Assembly: GCF_051200875.1 (NCBI RefSeq)
Contig: NZ_CP195191.1
Span: forward strand, 2,232,001-2,296,000
Length of the DNA: 64,000 bases
Reading direction: 5' to 3'
Origin: Pseudotabrizicola sp051200875
GTDB taxonomy: Bacteria; Pseudomonadota; Alphaproteobacteria; Rhodobacterales; Rhodobacteraceae
The notes beneath the pieces are model-generated. The model was not told the origin of the DNA, ran no database searches, and was given only the letters and a program-made list of their open reading frames with translations. How positions within the stretch are numbered: the first letter of the stretch is position 1; every line of letters starts with the position of its first letter. The translations under genes were made by a program, and so were the position numbers. This document shows positions 42,505 to 50,879 of the stretch, one piece after another.

Positions 42505-42975
42505 ATGAAGAGAGTGTCTAAGGTCATAAAGTTGTTTTTCACCGAGTCCTCAGGCGCGGTGCTTATTGAACTGATGCTTGCTGCACCGATCCTCTTGATT
42601 TTCACCGCAGGAATTTTTGAGATCGGCAATATTTTCTGGCAGAGACAGCAATTACAAGTCGGTGTGCGGGACGCGGCACGATATCTGTCGCGCTGCAATG
42701 CTGTTCTTTGCGATTACACCGCTGCTACTGCCACGGCCCGCAACATTGCCTTGTATTCCTCACCCGTCGCACAAACTGCTTTGCGAGTGCCCGGCTGGGA
42801 TGACCCTGCAACGATTGAAATTGAACCAGCCGCATTGCCTACAAGCCCTACGGCGACCGATATGATTTCTGTTTCTGCCTCGACCGCCTATAGCGGCTCA
42901 CCCTTTGCCACTTTACTGGGTTTCTCAAACGTGACGCTTAGCTACAGCTACTCGATGAGGTACATCGGATGGTAA
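42505..42975 (+). CDS. tadE: TadE-family pseudopilin
   Basis: 156 residues with the TadE-like N-terminus: a basic stretch, GAVLIELMLAAPILLIFTAG as the membrane segment containing the conserved glutamate, then FEIGNIFWQRQQLQVGVRDA. Pseudopilins of this type are cleaved by CpaA and needed for pilus assembly. Cysteines in YLSRCNAVLCDY may form a disulfide. It overlaps the next gene by 7 bases (ATGGTAA). Confidence 0.87.
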   Translation: MKRVSKVIKLFFTESSGAVLIELMLAAPILLIFTAGIFEIGNIFWQRQQLQVGVRDAARYLSRCNAVLCDYTAATATARNIALYSSPVAQTALRVPGWDDPATIEIEPAALPTSPTATDMISVSASTAYSGSPFATLLGFSNVTLSYSYSMRYIGW

Positions 42976-43589
42976 GGCTTGCCCGCCGTTTTCGCTCGGA
43001 ACAGACCGGCGTCACGCTGGTTGAAGGCCTGATCAGCCTTCCGATCATGATGATTGCGTTGATTGCCTTGGTAGAGCTCGGATGGGGGCTTTTCCAGTGG
43101 GGCCAAGCTGCAAAGGCTGTTCAGTATGGCGCAAGGATGCTTGCCGTCAGCGACCCGCTACTTGCCGACCTAGACACGTTTTCCGGTGATTTTGGCGGGC
43201 TTATCGAAGGTGATCCCGTCCCATCCACAGTAGTGTCGGTGTCCTGCGGCGGCGGCACGACACCTTGTGTGACGGCTGGTATGAACAGACTAGTCTATGG
43301 TGGCGACGGCGTTTGCGCCGGCGCAACTGGAACTGCCCGCATCGGCATGTGTGACCTGATGCCCCGTATCGCACCCGAGAATGTCCGGGTGACTTACACG
43401 CGCGATGGGTTGGGATATGTGGGTCGTCCAAGTGGACCAATCCTTTCCATCCGCGTTGAACTGGTCAACCTGAGTTTTACGTTCCTTTTGCTGGGAAGTT
43501 TGTTTGGAGCGAACACGCTCGTTTTTCCGCCGCACCCGGTGATCATTACGAGCGAAGATATGTCGAGTTGTAGAGATGAATGTTCTTGA
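42969..43589 (+). CDS. TadE/TadF-like pseudopilin
   Basis: 206 residues. After a basic start, TGVTLVEGLISLPIMMIALI forms the pseudopilin membrane helix with the glutamate of GxxxVE, followed by LVELGWGLFQWGQAAKAVQY. The extracytoplasmic part has two cysteine pairs. It is the second TadE-like gene in a row, as in many tad loci where tadE and tadF are adjacent. It overlaps cpaE by 14 bases. Confidence 0.83.
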   Translation: MVRLARRFRSEQTGVTLVEGLISLPIMMIALIALVELGWGLFQWGQAAKAVQYGARMLAVSDPLLADLDTFSGDFGGLIEGDPVPSTVVSVSCGGGTTPCVTAGMNRLVYGGDGVCAGATGTARIGMCDLMPRIAPENVRVTYTRDGLGYVGRPSGPILSIRVELVNLSFTFLLLGSLFGANTLVFPPHPVIITSEDMSSCRDECS

Positions 43590-44760
43590 GATGACACCGG
43601 CCAAAGCAATCGCCGCAAAATCCAACGTTCGGGTCGGCTTGGTCCGGTCTGATGACGCGGACGCAAAACAGGTCGTCGGCGTCCTTGGAACAGTGCCCGG
43701 TGTTTCCATTGTTCAGCCCAAACTGAACGACCTTTTGCGCGCTGGTCAGGACGTTCCCCATTACGACGTGCTTTTGCTGGAAGTGGACCAGTTTGAAGAG
43801 CGCGAGATTGAGGCCTTCACTTCGATCAAGAATTCCGTGCGTGACGTCCCGATCATCGTGGTGTCCGAGGCTCTCCCCGATCAGCAATTGCGCACGCTGA
43901 TGAAATTGCAACCAGCAGATTGGCTAAAGACGCCGCTGTCTGCAATGGAACTCAAGTCGGCGATTGGTGCAGCCGTAAAATCTAGCCGGGCAAACCAAAA
44001 TCTCGTTCATGCCGTTATCCCTGCGAGTGGCGGCGCTGGTGCGACGACAATTGCGGTCGCAATGGCAGATATTCTGGCCCATAGGCTTCGCAAAACGAAC
44101 AATACCGTCGGCCTCGTCGATCTTGATTTTTCGCAGGGAAACTGCGCCCTCTACTGCAACATCTCTGGGGAACTGAACCTTCAAAGCGTGATCAGCAACC
44201 CAACGCGGATTGACCCACAGTTCGTTCAGCTGATCCAGAAGAAACACGACAACGGCTTCTTTGCCTATTCGGGAAAGCGCCGCGATATCGTGAACAATGA
44301 AAACGTCTTTGAATTGGTTCTGCGCCTTCTGGATGCAGTGTCCACGCAGCATTTCCACACGATCCTTGATCTTCCAGTTCATGAAACGGACTGGCGAAAT
44401 GATGTGTTTCATACCGTAAATACAGCGACGGTCGTCTGCGAGCCGAACCTGCCATCTATCAAGCAATGCCTTGATGTTCTTGAAATCTTGAAGTCACGCA
44501 AAGATGCGCTTGGCGCTGTCCGCGTGATCGTGAACAAGCGCGTAACCGGCTTTTTCAGTCCTCAGCGGATCAACAAGAAACAGATACAGGAACTGCTCGG
44601 TTCAGTAGAAGTCCTCTACTTGCCGTTTGAACCGGCCACCACGAATGAGGCGATCAACCGCGGCCAGATGTTGTCTGCTGCCAATCCATCTTCCTCGATG
44701 GTGAAAGTCTTGACCAAATATGTGGAACAGGTGATTGCGCCCAAGGAGGCGAAGAAATGA
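43576..44760 (+). CDS. cpaE: CpaE/TadZ pilus-localising ATPase
   Basis: 394 residues. The N-terminal 125 residues form a receiver-like domain without the full acidic triad. The second half is a MinD/ParA-like ATPase whose P-loop reads IPASGGAGATTIAVAMADIL. The usual lysine of KGGxGKTT is missing, as is common in TadZ/CpaE. VGLVDLDFSQGNCALYCN is the Walker A' to B region. It recruits the pilus machinery to its cellular site. Its stop overlaps the transpeptidase start (ATGA). Confidence 0.9.
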   Translation: MNVLEMTPAKAIAAKSNVRVGLVRSDDADAKQVVGVLGTVPGVSIVQPKLNDLLRAGQDVPHYDVLLLEVDQFEEREIEAFTSIKNSVRDVPIIVVSEALPDQQLRTLMKLQPADWLKTPLSAMELKSAIGAAVKSSRANQNLVHAVIPASGGAGATTIAVAMADILAHRLRKTNNTVGLVDLDFSQGNCALYCNISGELNLQSVISNPTRIDPQFVQLIQKKHDNGFFAYSGKRRDIVNNENVFELVLRLLDAVSTQHFHTILDLPVHETDWRNDVFHTVNTATVVCEPNLPSIKQCLDVLEILKSRKDALGAVRVIVNKRVTGFFSPQRINKKQIQELLGSVEVLYLPFEPATTNEAINRGQMLSAANPSSSMVKVLTKYVEQVIAPKEAKK

Positions 44761-45329
44761 TCCTGACCACCATTCTTGCCGCCTCGATGGTCCTGAACAT
44801 ATCGGCTCCTCTGAACACCAATCGGCAGGGAGAAGGTCTGGTCCTTGTCGAAAACAAGTCGGTTCCCCGTGATTTGGGTGAAAACACCGCGAAGGTGATT
44901 TCCCTTAGCACCAAGGAAAAAGTCGGAACTATCATCATTTCCAATTCGGGCCGTACCCTTGACGTCGTGCAACCAAACGGAAAGGCGCTGCGCTACCGCA
45001 TCAGCGTTGGCCGCGACGGCTTTACTTGGAAGGGTGTCGTCACGGTCGGGGCCAAGTCCAAATGGCCCGAATGGAGGCCCCCTGCAGAAATGCGTCGGCG
45101 TGATCCATCGCTTCCGCAAATGGTTCCATCCGGCCCCTACAATCCTTTGGGTGCTAGGGCTTTGTACCTTTATGCGAATGGCAAAGACACATTGTACCGC
45201 ATTCACGGAACCAACACCGCTGAAAGCGTCGGGAGCTATGAGACCTCGGGCTGCTTTCGACTGACGAACACGGACGTGATCCAGCTTTTCGAAAAGATAC
45301 CTGTCGGAACAAAAGTGATCGTTCAATGA
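44757..45329 (+). CDS. L,D-transpeptidase (YkuD/ErfK) inside the tad operon
   Basis: 190 residues with a short hydrophobic N-terminus that could act as a signal peptide and a YkuD domain. The catalytic motif reads HGTNTAESVGSYETSGCFRL (His150, Cys166), which is intact. These enzymes make 3-3 peptidoglycan cross-links or attach proteins such as lipoproteins to peptidoglycan. The start codon overlaps the cpaE stop, and cpaF begins 29 bases after its end, so it is embedded in the pilus operon. A job in opening or anchoring the wall around the pilus machine is a reasonable inference. It lacks a LysM or other binding domain. Confidence 0.9.
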   Translation: MILTTILAASMVLNISAPLNTNRQGEGLVLVENKSVPRDLGENTAKVISLSTKEKVGTIIISNSGRTLDVVQPNGKALRYRISVGRDGFTWKGVVTVGAKSKWPEWRPPAEMRRRDPSLPQMVPSGPYNPLGARALYLYANGKDTLYRIHGTNTAESVGSYETSGCFRLTNTDVIQLFEKIPVGTKVIVQ

Positions 45330-45358
45330 CAGACCCGCAAGAGACCTAGGAGACGCAA

Positions 45359-46759
45359 TTGGTTGGCCGTTTTTTCCGCAGTTCCCCCGACGTGCCCCCC
45401 AAGACGGTGGATGCTCCCCCGACAAAATCTGAACCCAGTCCCCCACCAAAGCCCACCGTTGCGGCTGCTCCGGCCTCGGAAAGCGGACTGCCTGACATGG
45501 TTGCGTTGCGAGTCAACCTTCACCGGCACCTTCTGGACCAGATCAATCTGGCCATTCTGGATTCGATGAAGGAAGACAATGTGCTGGATGAATTGCGCCC
45601 GATGGTGCGCGAGTATGCCAAGACACACAACATTCCGCTGAACACCAAGGAATTGGATCAGCTTACCAAAGATCTGGCTGACGAAATGCTTGGTCTTGGG
45701 CCCATTGAACCTCTCCTGAAAGATGACAGCATTGCGGACATTCTGATCGTCGGCCCAAACACGGTCTTCATCGAGCGCGGCGGTATGCTCAGCCGGACGA
45801 ACGTCAGGTTCAAGGATGAACGTCACCTTCTGCGGATCATTAACAAGATCGTCTCGGCGATCGGGCGCCGGATTGATGAATCGTCGCCGCTGGTGGACGC
45901 TCGACTCGCCGACGGCTCGCGCGTGAACGTCGCCATCCGACCGATTGCAATTGATGGCCCACAGGTTTCCATCCGCAAATTCTCAAAGCGTCCCATTCTG
46001 CTGGAAGGGCTTGTTCAACGCGGGGCCCTGCCCGCCGGCATGTCCAAAGTTCTGGCCGCGGCCGTCGAGGGCAAGGTTTCGATGGTCGTATCAGGCGGAA
46101 CAGGCTCGGGCAAAACCACGATGCTGAATGCGCTTTCAGGGTTCATCCCCCAGGAAGAGCGTTTGGTCACAATCGAGGATGCGGCCGAACTTCAACTGCA
46201 GCAGCCCCATGTCGTTCGACTCGAAACGCGTCCGCCGTCACTGGAAGGGCGACATGAGATCAACCAACGCGACCTTGTCCGGAACGCGCTCCGGATGCGC
46301 CCCGACCGCATCATCATCGGCGAAGTCCGGGGTGGCGAGGCCTTTGACATGTTGCAGGCCATGAATACCGGCCACGAAGGGTCGATGACCACCATTCACG
46401 CCAACAACCCAAGGGACGCCCTTTCCCGTATGGAGCAGATGGTCGGGATGGCGGGCATGCCGATGTCGCAAATGAGTATCCGCTCGCAGATCGCCTCTGC
46501 TATTCACATGATTGTCCAGCTTTCGCGCCTGCGAGACGGCACACGTCGCGTAACAGCCATCTCGGAATTGACCGGTCTGGAAGGCGATGTCGTCCAGCTG
46601 CAGGACATCATGAAGTTCCAGCGGACCGGCGTGAAAGACGATGGCACGATTATTGGCGAATTCCGCGCAACGGGTATACGTCCTAGGTTCCTTGCTGATC
46701 TGGCCAGCATGGGGTTGGTTATCGACTCCAAGGTCTTTGATCCGACCCAAAGGCTTTAA
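45359..46759 (+). CDS. cpaF: Flp pilus secretion ATPase CpaF/TadA
   Basis: A 466-residue PulE/VirB11-type ATPase. It has a proline-rich N-terminal tail (residues about 10-40), Walker A SGGTGSGKTTMLNAL, the Asp box (VTIEDAAELQL), Walker B (IIIGEVRGGEAFDML) and the His box (GHEGSMTTIHANNPRDALSR). It powers pilus extension and probably retraction from the cytoplasm. The start is TTG at 45359, supported by AGGAG a few bases upstream; no in-frame ATG exists before conserved sequence. tadB follows after 3 bases. Confidence 0.95.
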   Translation: MVGRFFRSSPDVPPKTVDAPPTKSEPSPPPKPTVAAAPASESGLPDMVALRVNLHRHLLDQINLAILDSMKEDNVLDELRPMVREYAKTHNIPLNTKELDQLTKDLADEMLGLGPIEPLLKDDSIADILIVGPNTVFIERGGMLSRTNVRFKDERHLLRIINKIVSAIGRRIDESSPLVDARLADGSRVNVAIRPIAIDGPQVSIRKFSKRPILLEGLVQRGALPAGMSKVLAAAVEGKVSMVVSGGTGSGKTTMLNALSGFIPQEERLVTIEDAAELQLQQPHVVRLETRPPSLEGRHEINQRDLVRNALRMRPDRIIIGEVRGGEAFDMLQAMNTGHEGSMTTIHANNPRDALSRMEQMVGMAGMPMSQMSIRSQIASAIHMIVQLSRLRDGTRRVTAISELTGLEGDVVQLQDIMKFQRTGVKDDGTIIGEFRATGIRPRFLADLASMGLVIDSKVFDPTQRL

Positions 46760-46762
46760 AAG

Positions 46763-47710
46763 ATGACCCTTGCGATCATTTACGGAGCTGTCTTTGCCGC
46801 CGCCTTGCTGCTGGTCGAGACGATCCTGCGCGCCCTGTCTCGCCGACGGAGGGCAACGACCGAAGTCAACGAGCGCATGCGAAGGCTCTTGAGCGGGCAA
46901 GCCCAAGAGGCTGTCTATCAGTCCCTGCTCAAAGATCGTTCCGCCATGGACACCGCTTCATTTGAATGGCTGGACCTAAGAAAACTGTACAGGCAGTCGG
47001 GCCTGACGCTGAATGTTCAGCGCCGGGTGACCTATGTCCTCGTCATCTTCTTCATCTCGTTTGTCGGTGCGATGTTGTTGACCTCGAACCCGTGGCTCAG
47101 GCTAACCCTTGCCGGGGTTGGAACCTTTGTCGCGGTCCTTGTGGGATTGCTGCGCGCAAGAGCGAAGCGTAGAGCAAAGTTTGTCGCGCGCTTGCCCGAT
47201 GCGATTGATATTATTGTGCGCAGCATCGGGGCCGGGCATCCAGTGACCGCCGCTATTTCGCTTGTGGCGCGCGAGATGCCAGACCCGATTGGTTCGGAAT
47301 TTGGTCTTTTGTCCGATCAGTTGACCTTTGGATCGGAGATCGACGAAGCCCTTTTGGCGATGGTCGACCGGGTCGGTGTCGATGAACTGAACTTGCTTGC
47401 CGTTACCGTCAGCGTTCAACGAAGCTCTGGCGGCAACTTGACGGAAATTTTGCAGAACTTGTCCCACATGGTGCGGGAGAGGTCGATCATGAAAGCGAAA
47501 ATCAGGGCGATCTCGGCCGAGGGTCGGATCACCGCCGTTGTCATGTCGGTTTTTCCTGTTCTGCTTTACACGCTTCTGAACACACTCGTTCCCACATACT
47601 TCGACGCCATCTGGGAAACGGGTAACGGCCTTTATATCGTGGCTGGCATCGTCGGTTATATGTCCATCGGCATCTTCATCCTGTTCCGGCTGGTCAGGTT
47701 CGATTTCTAA
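46763..47710 (+). CDS. tadB: Flp pilus inner-membrane platform protein TadB
   Basis: 315 residues of the GspF/TadB type, with an N-terminal membrane helix, a cytoplasmic region and a T2SF domain (RLPDAIDIIVRSIGAGHPVT, VQRSSGGNLTEILQNLSHMV) and further helices at the end. It forms, with TadC, the base on which CpaF acts. It is 3 bases after cpaF and 11 bases before tadC. Confidence 0.93.
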   Translation: MTLAIIYGAVFAAALLLVETILRALSRRRRATTEVNERMRRLLSGQAQEAVYQSLLKDRSAMDTASFEWLDLRKLYRQSGLTLNVQRRVTYVLVIFFISFVGAMLLTSNPWLRLTLAGVGTFVAVLVGLLRARAKRRAKFVARLPDAIDIIVRSIGAGHPVTAAISLVAREMPDPIGSEFGLLSDQLTFGSEIDEALLAMVDRVGVDELNLLAVTVSVQRSSGGNLTEILQNLSHMVRERSIMKAKIRAISAEGRITAVVMSVFPVLLYTLLNTLVPTYFDAIWETGNGLYIVAGIVGYMSIGIFILFRLVRFDF

Positions 47711-47721
47711 GAGGATCAGAA

Positions 47722-48654
47722 ATGCAAACTACATTGATCCTGATAGCTGTCTTTGTCGCCACGCTCATGCTGGTGTTCTTGGCCAGCAACTTTTTTGTCA
47801 ACCGTCAGCAACTCCGCAAGAATATTGACACTGCCAAAGAGCAGACAAAATCGACCGAAGGCCCTTCCGAGGAAATCCTAAGCAGCGAAAGCGATAGTTT
47901 CCGCTACTATTTTGATACCGTCCGAAATGCTGACGCAAACTCGACCGAACTCCGCCTTGTGCGGGCAGGTTACTTTGGAAGGGACTCTGTCAGGGTCTAC
48001 AATCGCATTCGCATGATTGTAACTGCTGCTTCCTTTGCCGTGGCGCTTTACATCCTGACGCCTCTACTTTCGTCGTTCAATCCAGCGATCAGCTTTCTTT
48101 TCGCCGGAATGGTGGCCTCTGTCGTCTTCATTCTGATGAACGCCTTTCTCGATGGGATGATCAATCGGCAGAAGACCCTCTACCAGCGTCTGTTCCCTGA
48201 CTTCATGGATCTGCTGATCGTCTGCGTTGACGCCGGGATGAGCATCGAAGCCGCCATTGATCGTGTCGCGCAGGAGATGTTGAAGACGGAGCCGACCTTC
48301 GGGCACCATGTCGCGATCATCAATCTTGAACTTCGGGCTGGTCGCCCTCTACACGAAGCCTTGGTAAATTTTGCGCAGCGGGTCGGTCTGGATGAGGCCA
48401 ATTCACTGGCCGTTCTTTTTCGGCAGTCGCAAGAATTGGGCTCAAGCGTCGTAAAGACCCTGCGCGTTTTCTCGGATGAGATGCGGCGTATGCGGATTTT
48501 GCGGGCCGAAGAAAAAGCAAATGCGTTGCCCGTGAAGATGCTCTTCCCAATGGCTGGCTTCCTTTTCCCAGTTAACATCATGATCGTTTTGATCCCGATC
48601 ATGATTCAGCTTCTAGAGCTTATAAGCACCATGGGCCCTCAGCCGATCCAGTGA
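47722..48654 (+). CDS. tadC: Flp pilus inner-membrane platform protein TadC
   Basis: 310 residues with the same T2SF architecture: FPDFMDLLIVCVDAGMSIEA, FRQSQELGSSVVKTLRVFSD and AEEKANALPVKMLFPMAGFL. It partners with TadB and is the last tad gene. A short A/T-rich hairpin (AGAATTT/AAATTCT, 48748-48770) lies in the following gap and may end the transcript. Confidence 0.93.
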   Translation: MQTTLILIAVFVATLMLVFLASNFFVNRQQLRKNIDTAKEQTKSTEGPSEEILSSESDSFRYYFDTVRNADANSTELRLVRAGYFGRDSVRVYNRIRMIVTAASFAVALYILTPLLSSFNPAISFLFAGMVASVVFILMNAFLDGMINRQKTLYQRLFPDFMDLLIVCVDAGMSIEAAIDRVAQEMLKTEPTFGHHVAIINLELRAGRPLHEALVNFAQRVGLDEANSLAVLFRQSQELGSSVVKTLRVFSDEMRRMRILRAEEKANALPVKMLFPMAGFLFPVNIMIVLIPIMIQLLELISTMGPQPIQ

Positions 48655-48814
48655 GCTTTACGATGGACGCTCTTCCTGACGTGCCCAGCAACATTTAATC
48701 TTCGCCTCTTGCCGGCAGGTCGCAGGGGGACCGTCTGCCCTCAGGTCAGAATTTTGCAGTGCGAAATTCTTTCTGCGAGGATACTTGTGGGCAGATGAAG
48801 TGACAGGTTTGAAG

Positions 48815-49285
48815 ATGGCTGCGACACAGGCCCTAAAATTTCTCAACGCTTCTGGGATACAGGTCAGCCTGCACCCCTATGAGTATGATCCGAACGCAGA
48901 TGCAGTAGGTCTTGCCGCGGCACAGGCTCTGGGTCTCGACCCGTCGTTGACGCTTAAGACATTGATGGTCGAGGTAGATGGCAAACCCGGATGCTGTATC
49001 ATCCCGTCGAACCGCCAGCTTTCGATGAGGAAAGTGGCTGCGGCCTTCGGTGGGAAGTCCGCAGCGATGATGCTGCCCGCCAAGGCAGAGAAACTGACGG
49101 GCTACCGCGTTGGTGGGATTTCTCCCTTTGGACAAAAACGCATCGTACCGGCTGTTTTTGAGGAGACCGCCTGCACGGCACCCAAGGTTTGGATCAATGC
49201 TGGCGCGCGCGGTCTTTTGTTAGGCATCGCGCCTGAGGATGCCATGAGGGTCATCAAGGCGACGCAATTAGGCCTTGTCTCCTGA
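48815..49285 (+). CDS. ybaK: Cys-tRNA(Pro) deacylase YbaK
   Basis: 156 residues of the YbaK/EbsC fold, which hydrolyses Cys-tRNA(Pro) made by mistake by prolyl-tRNA synthetase. Typical segments are ALGLDPSLTLKTLMVEVDGK (with the conserved catalytic lysine), VIPSNR-like CIIPSNRQLSMRKVAAAFGG and GYRVGGISPFGQKR. The ATG at 48815 gives the normal N-terminus; a TTG-started longer frame begins at 48785. It is unrelated to the tad genes by function and is followed two bases later by a decayed gene. Confidence 0.92.
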   Translation: MAATQALKFLNASGIQVSLHPYEYDPNADAVGLAAAQALGLDPSLTLKTLMVEVDGKPGCCIIPSNRQLSMRKVAAAFGGKSAAMMLPAKAEKLTGYRVGGISPFGQKRIVPAVFEETACTAPKVWINAGARGLLLGIAPEDAMRVIKATQLGLVS

Positions 49286-49287
49286 GA

Positions 49288-49612
49288 ATGAATTACCCCT
49301 GGAAAATCGCCCACACCGATGAAGCCCCGTTTCGCATCCCAGTAGGCAAATTTCAAAGACGACCGGCCTTATGTCAACATTGAACGGGACGAGCGCGTTC
49401 CCGACGCGTCGATCCCTCCTTACGGCCCATTCGCAGCCGGCTGTTTTTCTGACTGGTCGATGGGGCATTCAGGTGCGCTACAGTAGGATCTCGATAAACT
49501 TCCCGGGCTGAACGGCTTCTTCCGTTCGGGAAAGACGGCTGATGACATCGGCCATCCGCAGATTGAGGCGCTTTTTGCGAGGTTTCGCAAAGGATCGTTG
49601 TTGGCCGCCTAA
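49288..49612 (+). pseudogene. Broken small gene downstream of ybaK, about 105 codons
   Basis: The frame from the ATG at 49288 reads MNYPWKIAHTDEAPFRIPVG and then fails. Allowing one inserted base at about 49351-49357 restores KDDRPYVNIERDERVPDASI, PPYGPFAAGCFSDWSMGHSG and, after an in-frame TAG at 49484-49486, LDKLPGLNGFFRSGKTADDI and EALFARFRKGSLLAA ending at TAA 49610-49612. Codon use and residue mix look fully protein-like on both sides of the breaks. I do not recognise the family. It probably was co-transcribed with ybaK. Confidence 0.65.
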
Positions 49613-49707
49613 TCACCCATGGTGCGTTGATGCAGAGTTGACTCTGCTCTGCCGTGACTGTTCGCACAGCGGCAAAGGGCCTATCTTGCTGGCAAAGGAG
49701 AATTCTG

Positions 49708-50769
49708 ATGTCCGCTTTGCACTCTCAGCCCTTGTCCCTTGGGATCGACACGTTCGGTGACGTGACTCGCCTGCCTGATGGCACAGCGATGCCAATGGAT
49801 CAGGTGTTGCGCGATGTCGTGGAACAGGCTGTCGTCGCCGATCAGGTGGGTATCGACTTTATCGGCCTTGGTGAACATCACAGAGACGATTTCGCCATTT
49901 CCGCGCCGGAAATCGTTCTGGCCACCATCGCGGGGCGAACAAATCGAATTCGTCTTGGGACGGCCGTGACGGTGCTTTCCTCAGATGACCCCGTGCGCGT
50001 GTTCCAGCGCTTTTCGACGCTAAACGCCCTGTCGAATGGACGTGCCGAGGCAATCCTTGGGCGTGGCTCCTTCACCGAAAGCTATGCCCTCTTCGGCTAT
50101 GACCTTCACGACTATGACCAACTCTTCGAAGAGAAGCTCGACCTTTTCGCCACGCTTTTGCGCGAACCTGTGGTAAGCTGGAATGGTCAGACCAGATCCC
50201 CCCTGTCCAACCAACGTGTTTTCCCTCCCCTGGGCCCGAACGGTCTGGTGACTTGGGTCGGCGTCGGTGGCAGTCCGGAATCCGTGGTCCGTGTGGTGCG
50301 CCAAGATCTGCAACTTATGCTGGCAATCATTGGTGGCGATCCGCGGCGTTTCATTCCCTATGTCGATCTGTATCACCGGGCGGTCGATCAACTGGGCCGA
50401 ACTGCGCGACCCATCGGGATCCACTCGCCCGGCTTCGTTGCCGAAACCGATGAAGCCGCCCGCGAGGGACTTTGGCCCCATTACCGCGAAATGTTCGGGC
50501 GCATCGGGCGCGAACGTGGTTGGGCCCCGGTCACCAAAGACAGGTTCTTGGCCGAGGTAGAGCATGGGTCGCTTTATGTGGGCAGCCCTGAAACGGTCGC
50601 AAAGAAAATTGCGGGGGCCATCAAGGCGCTTAAGGTTCAGCGTTTTGACATGAAATACGCAACCGGCCCGCAACCGCATGGTGCCTTGCTGGAATGCATC
50701 CGTCTCTATGGGGAAAAGGTGATGCCAATGGTGCAGGATATGCTTGCCACGGACCGCCTCAGCGCCTGA
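49708..50769 (+). CDS. LLM-class flavin-dependent monooxygenase
   Basis: 353 residues of the bacterial luciferase-like TIM-barrel family, which uses FMNH2 or F420H2-type cofactors. It has SLGIDTFGDV at the start, GLGEHHRDDFAISAPEIVL, RIRLGTAVTVLSSDDPVRVF and GRAEAILGRGSFTESYALFG, as in the Atu2307/SP_0267-like subgroup. The ATG at 49708 follows AAAGGAG; an upstream in-frame start at 49654 would run through that site. It is a single gene, convergent with dnaE2. The substrate is unknown. Confidence 0.9.
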   Translation: MSALHSQPLSLGIDTFGDVTRLPDGTAMPMDQVLRDVVEQAVVADQVGIDFIGLGEHHRDDFAISAPEIVLATIAGRTNRIRLGTAVTVLSSDDPVRVFQRFSTLNALSNGRAEAILGRGSFTESYALFGYDLHDYDQLFEEKLDLFATLLREPVVSWNGQTRSPLSNQRVFPPLGPNGLVTWVGVGGSPESVVRVVRQDLQLMLAIIGGDPRRFIPYVDLYHRAVDQLGRTARPIGIHSPGFVAETDEAAREGLWPHYREMFGRIGRERGWAPVTKDRFLAEVEHGSLYVGSPETVAKKIAGAIKALKVQRFDMKYATGPQPHGALLECIRLYGEKVMPMVQDMLATDRLSA

Positions 50770-50823
50770 TCCGGGCGGGCTGTCCCCGCACCCTTTACCT
50801 TGGTGAAAACATCCCGGGGGAAA

Positions 50824-50867
50824 GCGCCTTGGCCCGGTCAAGGCGCGCTTCGGGGGCAGCGCCCCCG
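50824..50867. terminator. Tandem GC-rich hairpins between the monooxygenase and dnaE2
   Basis: GCGCCTTG (50824-50831) pairs with CAAGGCGC (50839-50846), and CGGGGGC (50851-50857) pairs with GCCCCCG (50861-50867). No T-run follows. More GC-rich palindromes continue into the 3' end of dnaE2 (for example GGGGGC..GCCCCC near 50935-50951). Likely a convergent 3'-end region. Confidence 0.5.
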
Positions 50868-50879
50868 GGCAACGCGTCC

